This document shows positions 12,833-24,299 of a stretch of DNA of 64,000 nt, in pieces. Numbering within the stretch: position 1 is the stretch's first letter; the number at the start of each line of letters is the position of its first letter. Below the pieces are notes generated by a model. That model saw nothing but the letters and a program-made list of their open reading frames with translations. It was not told the DNA's origin and searched no databases. The translations under genes and the position numbers were made by a program. The stretch is from contig CM075771.1 of NCBI GenBank assembly GCA_037974665.1, positions 17,209,425 through 17,273,424 on the forward strand. Reading direction: 5' to 3'. The DNA is from Ehretia macrophylla. Taxonomy: Eukaryota > Streptophyta > Magnoliopsida > Boraginales > Ehretiaceae.

Positions 12833-12837
12833 GTCCT
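12833..12837. repeat. Target-site duplication gtcct, right of solo LTR B
   Basis: Directly after the gcctcaca end; followed by tatgaactcagcg of the host LTR. Confidence 0.9.
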
Positions 12838-15109
12838 TATGAACTCAGCGAGGGGGAACGAGAAATAGATTTTGAAACTCATTTTCTGGTTCAACTTATG
12901 AAAATCCTTTTGCAAGCATGAATATAACACAATTAAGTACATAACAATAATATAAAGTAAAGGAACACAATTACCAGTCTTTCCTCCCCGAGGTCCTCTA
13001 GGAACCAAGCAAGAGTACTTATACATATAGAAAAAGGATACGGTGAGCTTTTGCTCTCAGTTGTTGCGGCCGACTTCAAATCATCCCCTTAACACGCCAA
13101 GTGGGTGTCCTCCGGATGTACCCTGAAATCCTACGACCCAACTCTCCGAGGAAGTCTAGCCCCCAAGCGAGAGAGGGAATTGGACAATGGTAGTCACGGT
13201 TGCACCGGCAAGCCCGATGCCGCCCGGTGTGCATGAACGCTACCACGCCAGAATGAAGGTTGCAACCTTGTATGCAATGCACATTTATGACATTTAATAT
13301 ATCACATTAGGAGGACAACAAAGTAGGTTGCCTCCGGACACTCATAAGATTGCACATTGACAAGTAAACAAGCGAGGCACGAATAGACAAGTAATTTCAC
13401 TTGAAAAGCATATGGAGTTATATGAACATTAACCGGGCAGCCATATGTAATGCAAGTAAATCAGGTCATATAACTCATTTCAACGTCCACGTAATCAAAT
13501 AACAAGGTTATTCAACATGCAACAACAATCTACGTGGTTCGGATGCAAGAAAGGCCTATTTGTCAACATGCAATGAATCAACATCAAATTTAGGGGTATA
13601 AGGAAACTACGTGCCGCCTACAAAACAGATAATTACACTCAATACTCAAAGGTTCAACACATAGCAAGTTCGCCTAGTCACTAGGGTTTCCATTTCGTGC
13701 TTACCCGTGCGATTAAGCCCCAAGTCAACTCAAACTTACCTTTGGCATATTTCTGCGAAAAATGTTCAAAACTGGCCAAACTAGTTACCTACAAATTTTC
13801 ATGCATTTTCAACATCATTTGCCTAGCCAACCTCACCTCGCAACAACAAGACAGAGAGCTGTCACCAAACCCGATTTCATCTATCATTATCTTCAAGCCA
13901 AAATCTTGCCATGCATGGTTGTAAAAGCTTATGAACACACATATAACTCAAGTACAGAAGCAAAGACATACATTTAAGAGCATGCATGTGGATTTTTCAA
14001 GGATTTTCAAGAAGTTTTAGCCCTCACCTTAGCCACTCAACAAGAACATGCACAAAACTTGATGAAGCACAAATTTCTTCTTCTTCCTTGCTTAGTCAAG
14101 ACACCACCCGATTTCTCTCTATTTTTCGTAGCTTAGTGACCAAGTTCTTAGTAGATGCATGTGGTTAGAACAAGAAGAAAAGAAATGGAAGCTAGAAAAC
14201 TCACCAAGGCCGAAATGGTTGTTCAAAAAGCTTGCATGTGTGATTCTTGCATCCTAGCTAGCTTGGGCGAGTTTCTTTGCTTGTTGCTTGTCTTGATTAA
14301 CTATGGTGTGCTGAAGATGAGCTATGAGGTGAAGGAACTCAGCCAAGGCCGAGAGAGAGAGAGAAGAATGAGAGGGAGAGAGAGAAATGTGAGAGGAAAA
14401 TGAGAGAAATGAAAAAAAATAGAAGCCTTGCAATTGATGAAGCATATTCGGCCTTGGGCAGCAAAAAATCAGCTTTTTTGTGTCTTCAAGATGTATTTTG
14501 AAATTCCTAGCATGGGCAAGGAGTAGTTGGTCGAGAATTGGAAGCTTTTGCAAAGGTTTTTGAGCTAATTTTTTTATGCATTTGTGTCATAGAGTTGTCA
14601 TAAGTTGTCTTGAATTAAATTGACTTGAGCAAGCAAGCCCAAAACTCATGTGGTGGTCGGCCAAGGCTATAAAAAAAATCTGATTTTGTGTCATCTTTTG
14701 AGCATTATTTAATTGTGTGTTGAAAGTGCAAAAAGAATAAGGAATAAAGAATAAGGAATGTCTAGCTTTTTGTGAGATTTTGTCTTCTAGTGGGTTGACT
14801 TAGTAATTTAATAATAGTTAGTGGATTTTGTAGGATTAATTAATGACCTAGTGCTTCGTGCAAGATGTTTTCTTGATTAACGTGAGGGCACATTTTTCTA
14901 GGTCTAGGGCACGCACTATGAGGTAGGACATGAACTACGAGACGAATGCACGTTTTTCTAGTAAATGCACGGAACCCTAAATGAATGCAGGTAATTCAAT
15001 GCATGGCACACAAAACGAACACAATTCTCAAACCTAGGTCAAGGCACACAATTCGAGATTAGGGCACAAGAAACAAGGTATCACACGCAAATCGAGGTCG
15101 GGCCTCATA

Positions 15110-15122
15110 TCCTCTCTTCCTT
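15110..15122 (-). promoter_or_regulatory. Polypurine tract of element 2
   Basis: Reads aaggaagagagga on the - strand, immediately before the 3' LTR. This is the plus-strand priming site of reverse transcription. It has two purine transitions relative to the tract in element 3. Confidence 0.8.
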
Positions 15123-15149
15123 AAAAGAATTTCGTCCCGAAATTCAATA

Positions 15150-15340
15150 TTACCTTTGAAATAAAGCTGGATATTGTTGCTCCATTTGGTCTCGCCTTTC
15201 CCACGTTGCTTTTTCAACTCCATGATGATCCCATAGCACCTTCACCATCGGTATAGTTTTGTTGCGCAACTCCCGATCTTGCTGGTCTAGGATCCGAATG
15301 GGCTTCTCCTCGTAAGACAAGTTCTCCCGAAGCTACAACG
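15150..15340 (-). pseudogene. Element 2 pol C terminus: chromodomain
   Basis: Reading the - strand in the frame that ends at the TAA at 15150-15152 gives a chromodomain-like stretch with the segments RILDQQDRELRNK and [16 protein letters not shown]. Chromodomains at the integrase C terminus bind methylated histone tails and steer integration to heterochromatin in characterised chromoviruses. The domain is open here but lies in a different frame from the preceding integrase C-terminal ORF, so a frameshift separates them. It ends about 40 bp before the LTR. Confidence 0.8.
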
Positions 15341-15868
15341 GCTCTGGCTCCAAGATATGCGACGGATCAGGATGATACTTCCGCAGCATTGAAACATGAA
15401 AGACGTCGTGAATATTGGACAGGTTTTGGGGTAGTGCCAGGCGATACGCCAACTTGCAACCTTCTCAATTACCTCAAATGGTCCTACAAACCTTGGGCTC
15501 AACTTTCCACCCTTGCCGTGTTTAATCAGTCCCCTCCGAGGTGATATCTTCAAGAACACCTTGGCGCCGACCTTAAACTCTATGCTCCGTCTCCGTCGGT
15601 CTGCATAACTCTTCTGCCTGCTCTGGGCGGTAAGCATCCATTTCTGGATGAGGTGGATATTATCAACAGTCTTTATAAGTTCAGGTAGAAGGGTCGGGTC
15701 AAAAGTCTTCGTTTCACCTACTTCATCCCAGTAAATTGGGGATCGACACTTACGTCCATATAATGCCTCAAATGGGGCCATCCCGATAGTGGCATGATAA
15801 CTATTATTATAAGAGAACTCCGCTAGAGATAGATATTTCTCCCAACCTTTTCCGAATCTAAAACACAT
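15287..15868 (-). pseudogene. Element 2 pol fragment: integrase C-terminal part
   Basis: An open stretch of 193 codons includes [15 protein letters not shown] sequence (here FSYNNSYHATIG), [20 protein letters not shown] and the GPF-type motif RFVGPFEVIEKV. These follow the catalytic core of Ty3/gypsy integrases. After about residue 150 the product no longer resembles integrase (it reads RIAWHYPKTCPIF...), because of a frameshift near 15450. It overlaps the upstream core fragment in another frame, so a second frameshift lies near 15860. Confidence 0.85.
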
Positions 15869-16368
15869 GCCCTCAGCATATCCTCCAGAATCTGAATAGT
15901 TCTCTCCGATTGTCCGTCAATCTGAGGGTGATAAACTATGCTGAAACTCAACTTCGTTCCCAAAGCTTCTTGCAATCTCTTCCAAAATCGGGAAGTAAAA
16001 CTAGGATCCCTATCCGACACAATACTCACGGGCATCCCGTGTAATCTTACAATATCCGCTACATACTTATCTCCCAATTTCTTAGGACTATCCTCCTTGT
16101 TCATCGGTAAAAAGTACGCAGACTTTGTCAATCTACCCACTATGACCCAAATGGCGTCATGACCCTTTTGTGACCTGGACAGGTCCATAACAAAGTCCAT
16201 AGTTATATGTTCCCATTTCCATTGAGGAATCTCCAACGGCTGAAGTAAACGTGCGGGTCGTTGATGTTCCGCTTTGACTCTCTGGCAAGTCAAACACCGT
16301 GCCACAAACTCCGCAATCTCTCTCTTCATGTTATTCCACCAATAGTGTTGCTTCGAATCCCGGTACAT
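15823..16368 (-). pseudogene. Element 2 pol fragment: integrase catalytic core
   Basis: 181 codons cover the end of the zinc-binding HHCC domain (C25 and C28 in ARCLTCQRV) and the DDE core: D58 in ITMDF, D119 in SIVSD and E155 in GQSE, with 35 residues between the last two. The triad is intact in this piece. One odd substitution is VGRLTKSAYF, where element 3 has [10 protein letters not shown]. The first codon shown is an internal Met, not a true start; the fragment would have been part of a longer polyprotein. Confidence 0.88.
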
Positions 16369-16430
16369 CTTTGTTCCGCCGGGGTAAATAGTGTATCTTG
16401 AATTATGGGCTTCTTCAAGAATCTTCTTTC

Positions 16431-16619
16431 TCAGCTCCAGCTCATTGGGAACACAAATCCGATTCCTAAACCTCCAAATACCATCATCATGAAACTTGAA
16501 ATCTGTGTTGCTTTCTTTAATCTTCTGAAATTGTGGTCCTTCTGTTGAGCCTCTCGTAACTCAGATAACAAGGTCCATTGAACTTGCGTAGTGGCAAACA
16601 GTAACCCTTTACGAGTCAA
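16431..16619 (-). pseudogene. Element 2 pol fragment: RNase H to integrase linker
   Basis: A 62-codon stretch with [13 protein letters not shown] and [11 protein letters not shown], matching the linker in element 3. It changes frame after HNFRRLKK owing to a 1-base loss relative to element 3 (near 16532). It is separated from the RNase H piece by the stop at 16629-16631. Confidence 0.75.
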
Positions 16620-16628
16620 TTGTGGTTT

Positions 16629-16973
16629 TCATAAAAATGCTTCCTCCAACAACTCCTGCACCTTGACTTCCAGTTTTGCCATGCTTGCTTTCCTACTTAA
16701 GGCATCTGCAACTACATTTGCTTTACCGGGCACATAATTGATTGTGCAGTTATAATCATCCAAAAGCTCCATCCACCACCTTTGGCTCATATTCAACTCT
16801 TTTTGTGAGAACAAGTATTTCAAGCTATTGTGATCAGTAAATACCTCAAACTTGTTACCCCACAGATAATGCCTCCATTTCTTGAGTGCAAACACAATAG
16901 CCGCTAATTCCAAATCATGCGTCAGGTAGTTCAATTCATACAGCTTCGGTTTCCTAGAAGCATATGCAATCAC
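16629..16973 (-). pseudogene. Element 2 pol fragment: RNase H
   Basis: 114 codons contain [13 protein letters not shown], the helix [31 protein letters not shown] and [15 protein letters not shown], the typical Ty3/gypsy RNase H order. The frame closes with TGA at 16629-16631, where element 3 has a tryptophan codon (TGG). The upstream join to the preceding fragment is a frameshift from an extra base near 16986 (tttttgcatc instead of tttttcatc). Confidence 0.87.
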
Positions 16974-17346
16974 TCTTCCATTTTTGCATCAGCACACAAC
17001 TCAATCCTTCCTTCAAAGCATCGCTATAGATTACAAAACCTTGACTTCCTTTAGGCAATGCAAGAACAGGTGCGGTAGTCAATCTTTTCTTCAACTCTTG
17101 AAAGCTGTTCTCACATTTATCATCCCACACGAACTTTGTTTTCTTTTGAGTGAGCTTTGTAAGCGGTCCTGCAATCTTAGAGAAATCCATCACAAATCTC
17201 CGATAATAGCCGGCTAGACCAAGAAAACTCCGAATCTCCGTAACATTCTCCGGCTTCTTCCAAGACATCACTGCTTCTATCTTTGCTAGATCTACCGCTA
17301 TTCCCTCTTGGGATATGATATGCCTCAAAAATGCAATCTGCTGCAA
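16954..17346 (-). pseudogene. Element 2 pol fragment: RT connection and start of RNase H
   Basis: 130 codons with [32 protein letters not shown] and the first RNase H strand [13 protein letters not shown]. The last residues ([10 protein letters not shown]) are off frame because of the extra base near 16986. The true reading continues upstream across the TGA at 17389-17391. Confidence 0.87.
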
Positions 17347-17388
17347 CCAAAATTCGTACTTGCTAAACTTTGCATACAGTTGATTCTC

Positions 17389-18039
17389 TCAAAGTTTCTG
17401 CAGTACCAACCGCAAATGTTGTTCATGCTCCGACTCGGATTTTGAGTACACCAAAATATCATCAATGAAGATCACCACAAATTGGTCCAAGTAGGGTTGA
17501 AACACCCTGTGCATCAAATCCATAAAAGCTGCAGGGGCATTAGTTAGTCCAAATGGCATTACCATATATTCATAATGCCCATATCTTGTCCTGAAAGCCG
17601 TTTTAGGCACATCTTCCTTTTTGATCCGTAACTGATAGTACCCTTGCCTCAAGTCGAGTTTCGAATACACTTTAGCTCCTTGAAGTTGATCAAACAACTT
17701 GTCGATCAGTGGAAGTGGGTATTTATTCTTGACAGTCACTTGGTTCAGTCCTCGGTAATCGATGCATAGCCTCAACGTTTCGTCTTTCTTCTTCACAAAT
17801 AGAACTGGTGCACCCCACGGTGAAGAACTTGGTTGAACAAACCCCTTCTTCAACAATCCTTGCAATTGGTCCTTCAATTCTTGTAGCTCGGCCGGTGCCA
17901 TACGATAGGGAGCTTTAGATATCGGCTGGGTGCCAGGCAGTAGCTCTATAACGAACTCGATCTCCCGATTTGGGGGTAAACTGAGCAATTCTTCTGGAAA
18001 CACATCCGCATAGTCTTTGATCACTGGCATCTCCTCCAA
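17389..18039 (-). pseudogene. Element 2 pol fragment: reverse transcriptase
   Basis: 216 codons hold the RT fingers and palm: [70 protein letters not shown] and the catalytic [11 protein letters not shown]. The catalytic aspartates are present. It ends at LRLVLQKL followed by TGA (17389-17391); element 3 has the same stop at the same codon. Upstream the frame is broken by an 11-bp loss near 18050 relative to element 3 (aacaagccatc missing between two atc triplets). Confidence 0.92.
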
Positions 18040-18046
18040 CTTAGCT

Positions 18047-19033
18047 TTATCCGATGAGGTAAGCTAAGTATCCGCTACACCCTTTTCTCAAGGACTTCAC
18101 TGCTTTCGTAGATGAAATGATGGAACTCCCGGTGAAATCTCTTCGACCCATTACCTCGAGTATTGGTTGACCAGGTATCTGGAACGTTATAATTTTCGTT
18201 CGGCAATCTAGTTGGACATGATGTTTTGCCAGCCAGTCCATCCCTAAAATGACCTCATAGTCTCGAAAAGGTAATACAATAAGATTGGCTGAGAATTCCC
18301 TATCCTTAATTTGGATTTTACATGCTTTACAAGCTAAGCTAGTAACGAGTTTAGAACCCATCAGAGTACCAACTCCTACTTCGTATGGTAAATATACAAC
18401 TTTCAATTTTACACGTTGCACACACAAGGGAGTAATAAATGAATGAGTAGCACCCGGATCAATTAGTACCCTAACAGCTTGATTCAGTATGAAGAATATA
18501 CCTTCAACAACAGCGGTCTCATCTGGAATCTCCTCGCACTCAATATCATAAGCTTGAGCCTGAACTCTAGGAACTGGAGTCTTGCCTCTACCAGCTGGTT
18601 TACCCTGATTCTGTCCTGCCTGCCATTTAGGGCAATCCTTGATCTGATGCTGATCACTGCCACATCTCATACATCGTCCTAACTTCTTCCAGCACTGGGC
18701 CTCGGTATGACCCTTCTTGTCACAGTAAGAATAGTTGACAGATTGAGTAACAGGTGAACTACCTGTGGATCCGCGGGTGGAAGAGGCTGATGACGCTTTA
18801 GTCGGGCCACGATTATTCACTGGTTTGTTCTGGCTCTGGCCTTGATTACGACTCTGACTCTGGAATTTCCTCTGCTGACCTGGAGGCTGGTATGGCTTCT
18901 TGTTCGGCTGACTCGAACCGGCTCTATCAAGTTTCCTCTTCTCAACTCGGGAAGTAGCAGCAAAGAGAGCAGAATAGGTATCGAAGTCATGCGAAGCCAA
19001 CTGGTCCTGAATCTCTGGCCTCAATCCAGTCAT
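18047..19033 (-). pseudogene. Element 2 gag C terminus, nucleocapsid and protease
   Basis: 328 codons start at an internal Met. In order: end of the gag core ([22 protein letters not shown]), a Gln/Ser-rich basic linker, two CCHC-type zinc knuckles, then aspartic protease with [12 protein letters not shown] and GMDWLAKHH. The first knuckle is damaged (YSYC in place of CSYC) but the second ([14 protein letters not shown]) is complete. The frame is lost at the 11-bp deletion that leads to SGYLAYLIG and a stop. Upstream, TGG to TGA at MWKF (19037-19039) separates it from gag. Confidence 0.88.
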
Positions 19034-19165
19034 AAATTTTCACATCTTCGCCTCCGGAGTACTGACCATATATTGAGCATAACGGGACAGTCAGTCAAAA
19101 CGAGCCTCGTACTGGGCCACCGTCATGTTACCCTGGTTCAAGTGCATGAACTCCTCAATCCGCCT

Positions 19166-19645
19166 CTACTTGGAAACTGCGGGTACATATTTTTCCTTGA
19201 ATGCCTTAACGAAATTACCCCACAAGCGAGGTGTCTGATCAGTTTCCCACAGTGCCTCCACAGTGTGCCACCAATGCTCGGCATCCCCGTGCAACAAAAA
19301 CATCACAAACTCCACATTCTCTTCATCAGTATAGTCAAGTGGCCTAAAAATCTTCTCGACCTCGGACAGCCAAGCCTCTGCTTTCTCATCATCAGCTCCC
19401 CCGTGGAATTTAGACGGGCGAAAGTCAAGAAACTTCCTCATTCTGCTATGTCTCCCATGGTTACTATCATTCCTATTGTTGTTGTTGGCCTCATGTGCAT
19501 CTTGGTGCTCCATTACTCGTGATACGCGATCCATGGCATTTGCCATCATGTTAAACATAGCTATACCGGGATTAGTTTGATAGGTATCTTCGGTCTCTTG
19601 GGGTTCACCGCTCCTATTAGTAGTGTGGGTACTAGGGCCAGCCAT
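19166..19645 (-). pseudogene. Element 2 gag N terminus
   Basis: Starts at a genuine ATG (19643-19645), about 270 bp after the 5' LTR, the expected place for gag. The protein opens MAGPSTHTTNRSGEPQETED, has an Asn-rich stretch and the Ty3/gypsy gag core (FHGGADDEKAEAWLSEVEKI, LLHGDAEHWWHTVEALW). It ends after VPAVSK at a TAG (19166-19168) where element 3 reads Gln. The same frame carries on to 19033 with a second nonsense codon, so this is a broken gag. Confidence 0.9.
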
Positions 19646-19889
19646 CTATAGGCACAGATTACGATGCACAATTTATTGAAGTATGACAAATAAGAATTTA
19701 ATGCATAAGATATGCAACATAACATTGATACATAACTCTAGAAATAATTAAGACATGTTAAACACTTAAGCACATAGAACATAGAAGGCACATTTAACAT
19801 TATCACACAACAACATATAGACAAGTCATCCTAATCATCCTAGGGCTCTACCCATGGTCCGAGAGTTAAACCCGGCTTAAGCAATCTAA
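19646..19889 (-). other. Leader of element 2 between primer site and gag
   Basis: AT-rich non-coding leader. A closely similar leader lies in element 3. I see no ORF or further motif. Confidence 0.6.
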
Positions 19890-19901
19890 GCTCTAATACC
19901 A
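19890..19901 (-). promoter_or_regulatory. Primer binding site of element 2 (initiator Met tRNA)
   Basis: The - strand reads tggtattagagc, one mismatch from tggtatcagagc, the sequence complementary to the 3' end of plant initiator methionine tRNA. An 11-nt spacer (19902-19912) separates it from the 5' LTR, longer than usual. Confidence 0.85.
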
Positions 19902-19912
19902 TTCTTATAAGG

Positions 19913-22900
19913 TGTCACGCCCCAACTCGGCCTATAAGGTTAGACTAGGGTGTGATCGAAACATTCAAGTCTCGTCTCGTACTTAATCGATCATGAAAAT
20001 TTAACACTTAATGTTTAGCCTAAACTCCAAAAATTTTCAGAAAACCGACAGCATAACGGTTGTAATTGGGCTCTTGGTTCGACCTAATCCTCTAAACGCC
20101 TCAAATTTTCCAATCTCAATTTCATTTCCAACTAGGATTATTATTTACCATCAATTGAAATGCCTACTAACTATATGTCACGTTTGATTAATAACCTAGC
20201 ATGATACTATGTCTCGTTTGTTTGTTAATCCTCGTTATAAAGTACTTGTTGATCTTAGCTTAATAGCGAGTACCTGCTTAAGATTGGATAGGTTCATTTA
20301 CTTAGTCCTTACCTGTTACGTCATAATCCTATGATAGATACTAGTAGTAATAATAGCAAAACGATCATAGTAGTGTCTAGTGTCTGTCTAGTTAATATCA
20401 GTACAAACCAAAATTAGACCCCAAATTACAACGGGGGTCTTTTACATTACAAACATTGAACAACATAAAAAGAAATGGTCTTCAAGTAGCATAGTGTTCA
20501 CAAATAGCCATAATCACGCAAAACACATAGGACAGGCAATCACTCCAAGGAATCATCGTTAGGCACATCGTCCTCAGGTACCTGTTCTTGATCTTCTTCA
20601 CCTGAGATGATAAAAGAGGGTGAGTCCTTATGAACTCAGCGAGGGGGAATGAGAAATAGGTTTTGAAACTCATTTTCCGGTTCAACTTATGAAAATCCTT
20701 TTGCAAGCATTAATATAACACAATTAAGTACATAACAATAATATAAAGTAAAGGAACACAATTACCAGTCTTTCCTCCCCGAGGTCCTCTAGGAACCAAG
20801 CGAGAGTACTTATACATATAGAAAAAGGATACGGTGAGCTTTTGCTCTCAGTTGTTGCGGCCGACTTCAAATCATCCCCTTAACACGCCAAGTGGGTGTA
20901 CTCCGGATGTACCCCGAAATCCTACGACCCAACTCTCCGAGAAAGTCTAGCCCTCAAGCGAGAGAGAGAATTGGACAACGGTAGTCAGGGTTGCACTGGC
21001 AAGACCGATGCCGCCCGGTGTGCGTCAATGCTACCACGCCAGAATGAAAGGTTGCAACCTTGAATGCAATGCACATTTATGACATTTAATATATCACATT
21101 AGGAGGACAACAAAGTAGGTTGCCTTCGGACAGTCATAAGATTGCATATTGACAAGTAAACAAGCGAGGCATGAATAGACAAGTAATTTCACTTGAAAAG
21201 CATATGGAGTTATATGAACATTAAACGGGAAGCCACATGTAATGCAAGTAAATCAGGTCATATAACTCATTTCAACGTCCACGTAATCAAATAATAAGGT
21301 TATTCAACATGCAACAACAATCTACGTGGTTCGGATGCAAGAAAGGCCTATTTGTCAACATGCAACGAATCAAAATCACATTTAGGGCTATAAGGAAACT
21401 ACGGGCAGCCTACTAAACATATAATTACACTCAATATTCAAAGGATCAACACTTAGCAAGTTCGCCTAGTCACTAGCGATTAAGTCCCAAGTCAACTCAA
21501 AGTCAAGCTTAAGCCACACGTCAATTAATTCAAAAATCCCCAAGTACTCAAAACAGTCCACACAACATACCAAAGCCACAATCCCAAGCATTAATTCAAC
21601 AAGAGAAGTTACAACAGTTTTTCTAAGCATAACACTAAGTGAAACCCTTACTGCAATAGGCTGTATTCTCACAATCATTAAGACAAGCAAAAAATGTTGA
21701 ATTCCAGTGAATAAGATGTCAAATTAAAGCTTAAGAAGTGAAGTAAAAACAGAAACAAACCTTGCATCATTTGGAGTTGCATGTCAATACTTATAGCCAA
21801 AACAGTGGGAGTGCACAAAACTGTCCAGATTTGCACACATTTCAATAATTGTCATTTTTGAGGTCTTTGGGGTCAGATTTAGCCTTAGTGCATTTCTGAC
21901 AAAAATATTCAGAACTGAAAAATATATCAGCACACCAAATTTAATACATTTTGTACATCATTCACTAAGTCAAAACGTGTTCGTTCCACAAGGTCAGTGC
22001 ATCTGCCAAAACCTGCTTCATTTTTCCAGACTTCCAGATTTGGACACATTTTAATGATTTTCCATTTTGAGGACCTTAGAGTCAAAATTAGCTTTGGCCT
22101 ATTTCTTCGAAAAATGTTCAAAACTGGAAAAACTAGTTACCAACCAATTTTCATACATTTTCAACATCATTTGCCTAGCCAAACTCACCTCGCAACAACA
22201 AGACAGAGAGCTGTCACCAAACCCGATTTCATCTATCATCATCTTCAAGCCAAAATCTTGCCATGCATGGTTGTAAAAGCTTATGAACACACATATAACT
22301 CAAGTACAGAAGCAAAGAAATACATTTAAGAGCATGCATGTGGATTTTTGAAGGATTTTTAAGAAGTTTTAGCCCTCACCTTAGCAAATCAACAAGAAGA
22401 TGCACAAAACTTGATGAAGCACAAATTTCTTCTTCTTCCTTGCTTAGCCAAGACACCACCCGATTTCTCTCTATTTTTCCTAGCTTACTGACCAAGTTCT
22501 TAGTAGATACATGTGGTTAGAACAAGAAGAAAATAAATGGAAGCTAGAAAACTCACCAAGGTCGAAATGGTTGTTGAAAAAGCTTGCATGTGTCATTCTT
22601 GAATCCTAGCTAGCTTGGGTGAGTTTCTTTGCTTGTTGCTTGTCTTGATTAACTATGGTGTGATGAAGATGAGCTATAAGGTGAAGGAACTCAGCCAAGG
22701 CCGAGAGAGAGAGAGAAGAATGAGAGGGAGAGAGAGAAATGTGAGAGGAAAATGAGAGAAATGAAAAAAAAAATAGAAGCCTTGCAATTGATGAAGCATA
22801 TTCGGCCTTGGGCAGCAAAAACTCAGCTTTTTTGTGTCTTCAAGATGTATTTTGAAATTCCTAGCATGGGCAAGGAGTAGTTGGTCGAGAATTGGAAGCT

Positions 22901-23464
22901 TTTGCAAAGGTTTTTGAGCTAATTTTTTTATGCATTTATGTCATAGAGTTGTCATAAGTTGTCTAGAATTAAATTGAATTGAGCAAGCAAGCACAAAACT
23001 CATGTGGTGGTTGGCCAAGGCTATAAAAAAAAATCTGATTTTGTGTCATCTTTTGAGCATTATTTAATTGTGTGTTGAAAGTGCAAAAAGAATAAGGATT
23101 AAAGAATAAGGAATGTCTAGCTTTTTGTGAGATTTTGTCTTCTAGTGGGTTGAATTAGTAATTTAATAATAGTTAGTGGATTTTGTAGGATTAATTAATG
23201 ACCTAGTGCTTCGTGCAATATGTTTTCTTGATTAACGTGAGGGCACGCTTTCCTAGGTCTAGGGCACGCACTACGAGGTAAGACATGAACTACGAGTCGA
23301 ATGCACTTTTTTCTAGTAAATGCACGCAACCCTAAACGAATGAACGTAATTCAATGCATAGCACACAAAACGAACACATTTCTTAAACCTAGGTCAAGGC
23401 GCGCAAATCTAGATTAGGGCACATGAAATGAGGTATCGCACGTAAATCAAGGTTGGGCCACACA
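19913..23464 (-). repeat. Right (5') LTR of element 2, 3552 bp
   Basis: Runs from tgtcacgccccaactcgg to gggccacaca on the + strand. Landmarks: (GA)n strand at 22700-22765, short U3 repeats at about 23235-23464, palindrome aaggttgcaacctt at about 21048. The 69-codon ORF kept in most sister LTRs is broken here by GCT TGA in place of GCT TGG. About 30 bp are missing near 21476 (ctag joined to cgattaag). Confidence 0.93.
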
Positions 23465-23469
23465 CGCAG
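23465..23469. repeat. Target-site duplication cgcag, right of element 2
   Basis: Followed by ccgagcaggc, which continues the monomer interrupted at 8396. Confidence 0.92.
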
Positions 23470-24299
23470 CCGAGCAGGCATGCTGCCCACGTCGTAGAGC
23501 TCTCAGAGGGCTTTCCAACGATATGCTGTGCGCCACGTAACTCCTTACAAATCAAAAGTTATAGGCACCGAAGCGACGGAGACTTGGTCGTAAGCCCCAC
23601 GCCCTCGGTTTACTTGCCCAGCCTCTACGTGAAGTGAAGTTGTCTTGCCCAAGGAGTCGTGGGATTCGGTAATAGAAAAGTGATGGTTTTGGTTGTCGTC
23701 CTTTTCGCGGCTCACGACGTACGACCCGAGACAGAAAAACAGCACAAAAGTAGGAAAGTGTCTCGAAACTGATGAAAACGTTCGATTTTGAACTCCAAAA
23801 ATAGGCGCAGCCGAGCAGGCTTGCTGCCCCCGTCGTAGAGCTCTCAGAAAGCTTTCTAACAGTATACTGTGCGCCGCGTAACTCCTTTCTGGATCAAAAG
23901 TTATGGGCATTGGAGCGACGGAGACCTGGTCCTAAGCCCAATGCCCTCGGTTTGCGAACCCAGCCTCTACGTGGAGCAAAGTTGTCTTGCCTAAGGTGGC
24001 GTGGTATTCGTTAACAAAAATGTAATGGATTAGGTTGTCATCCTTTTCGCGGCTAACGACGTACGATCCGGGACGAAAAAATAGAGTAAAAATAGAAAAG
24101 TGTCCAAAAACTAATGAAGATGTTTGATTTTGGGCTCTGAAAGTAGGCGTAGCCGAGCAAACTAGGTGCCCCCATTGTAGAGCTCCAAGAGATCTTTCCA
24201 ACGGTATGCTGTGCGACGCGTAACTCCTTACGGATCAAAAGTTATGGGCACCGGAGCGACAAATACCTGGTCACAAGCCCCACGCCCTCTGTTTGCGTG

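Larger units (their letters stand above)
8397..15109 (-). repeat. Left (3') LTR of element 2, interrupted by solo LTR B
   Basis: LTR sequence is at 8397-9112 and 12838-15109, 2988 bp once B and one TSD copy are removed. The right LTR is 3552 bp. The difference comes mainly from a deletion at about 13733-13742, where the text jumps from caactcaaa to cttacctttggc and skips about 590 bp present in the right LTR (about 21503-22092). The terminal bases are cctcata instead of cctcaca. A GA-rich tract lies at 14345-14410 and short U3 repeats at about 14885-15109. Confidence 0.9.
8397..23464 (-). mobile_element. Element 2: degenerate full-length Ty3/gypsy chromovirus (Tekay/Del-like)
   Basis: The retrotransposon lies on the - strand: 5' LTR 19913-23464, primer site 19890-19901, gag from 19645, pol to about 15150, polypurine tract 15110-15122, 3' LTR 8397-15109 (containing solo LTR B). 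TSD cgcag is at 8392-8396 and 23465-23469, and removing the insert restores the satellite unit in phase. Internal region is 4803 bp. The two LTRs differ by roughly 4-5 percent in their first 300 bases, and the 3' LTR has an extra deletion of about 590 bp near 13735. Gag-pol is interrupted by at least three stops and several frameshifts, so it is a non-autonomous relic. Lineage call: chromodomain at the C terminus, iMet primer site, LTRs above 3 kb. Confidence 0.93.
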
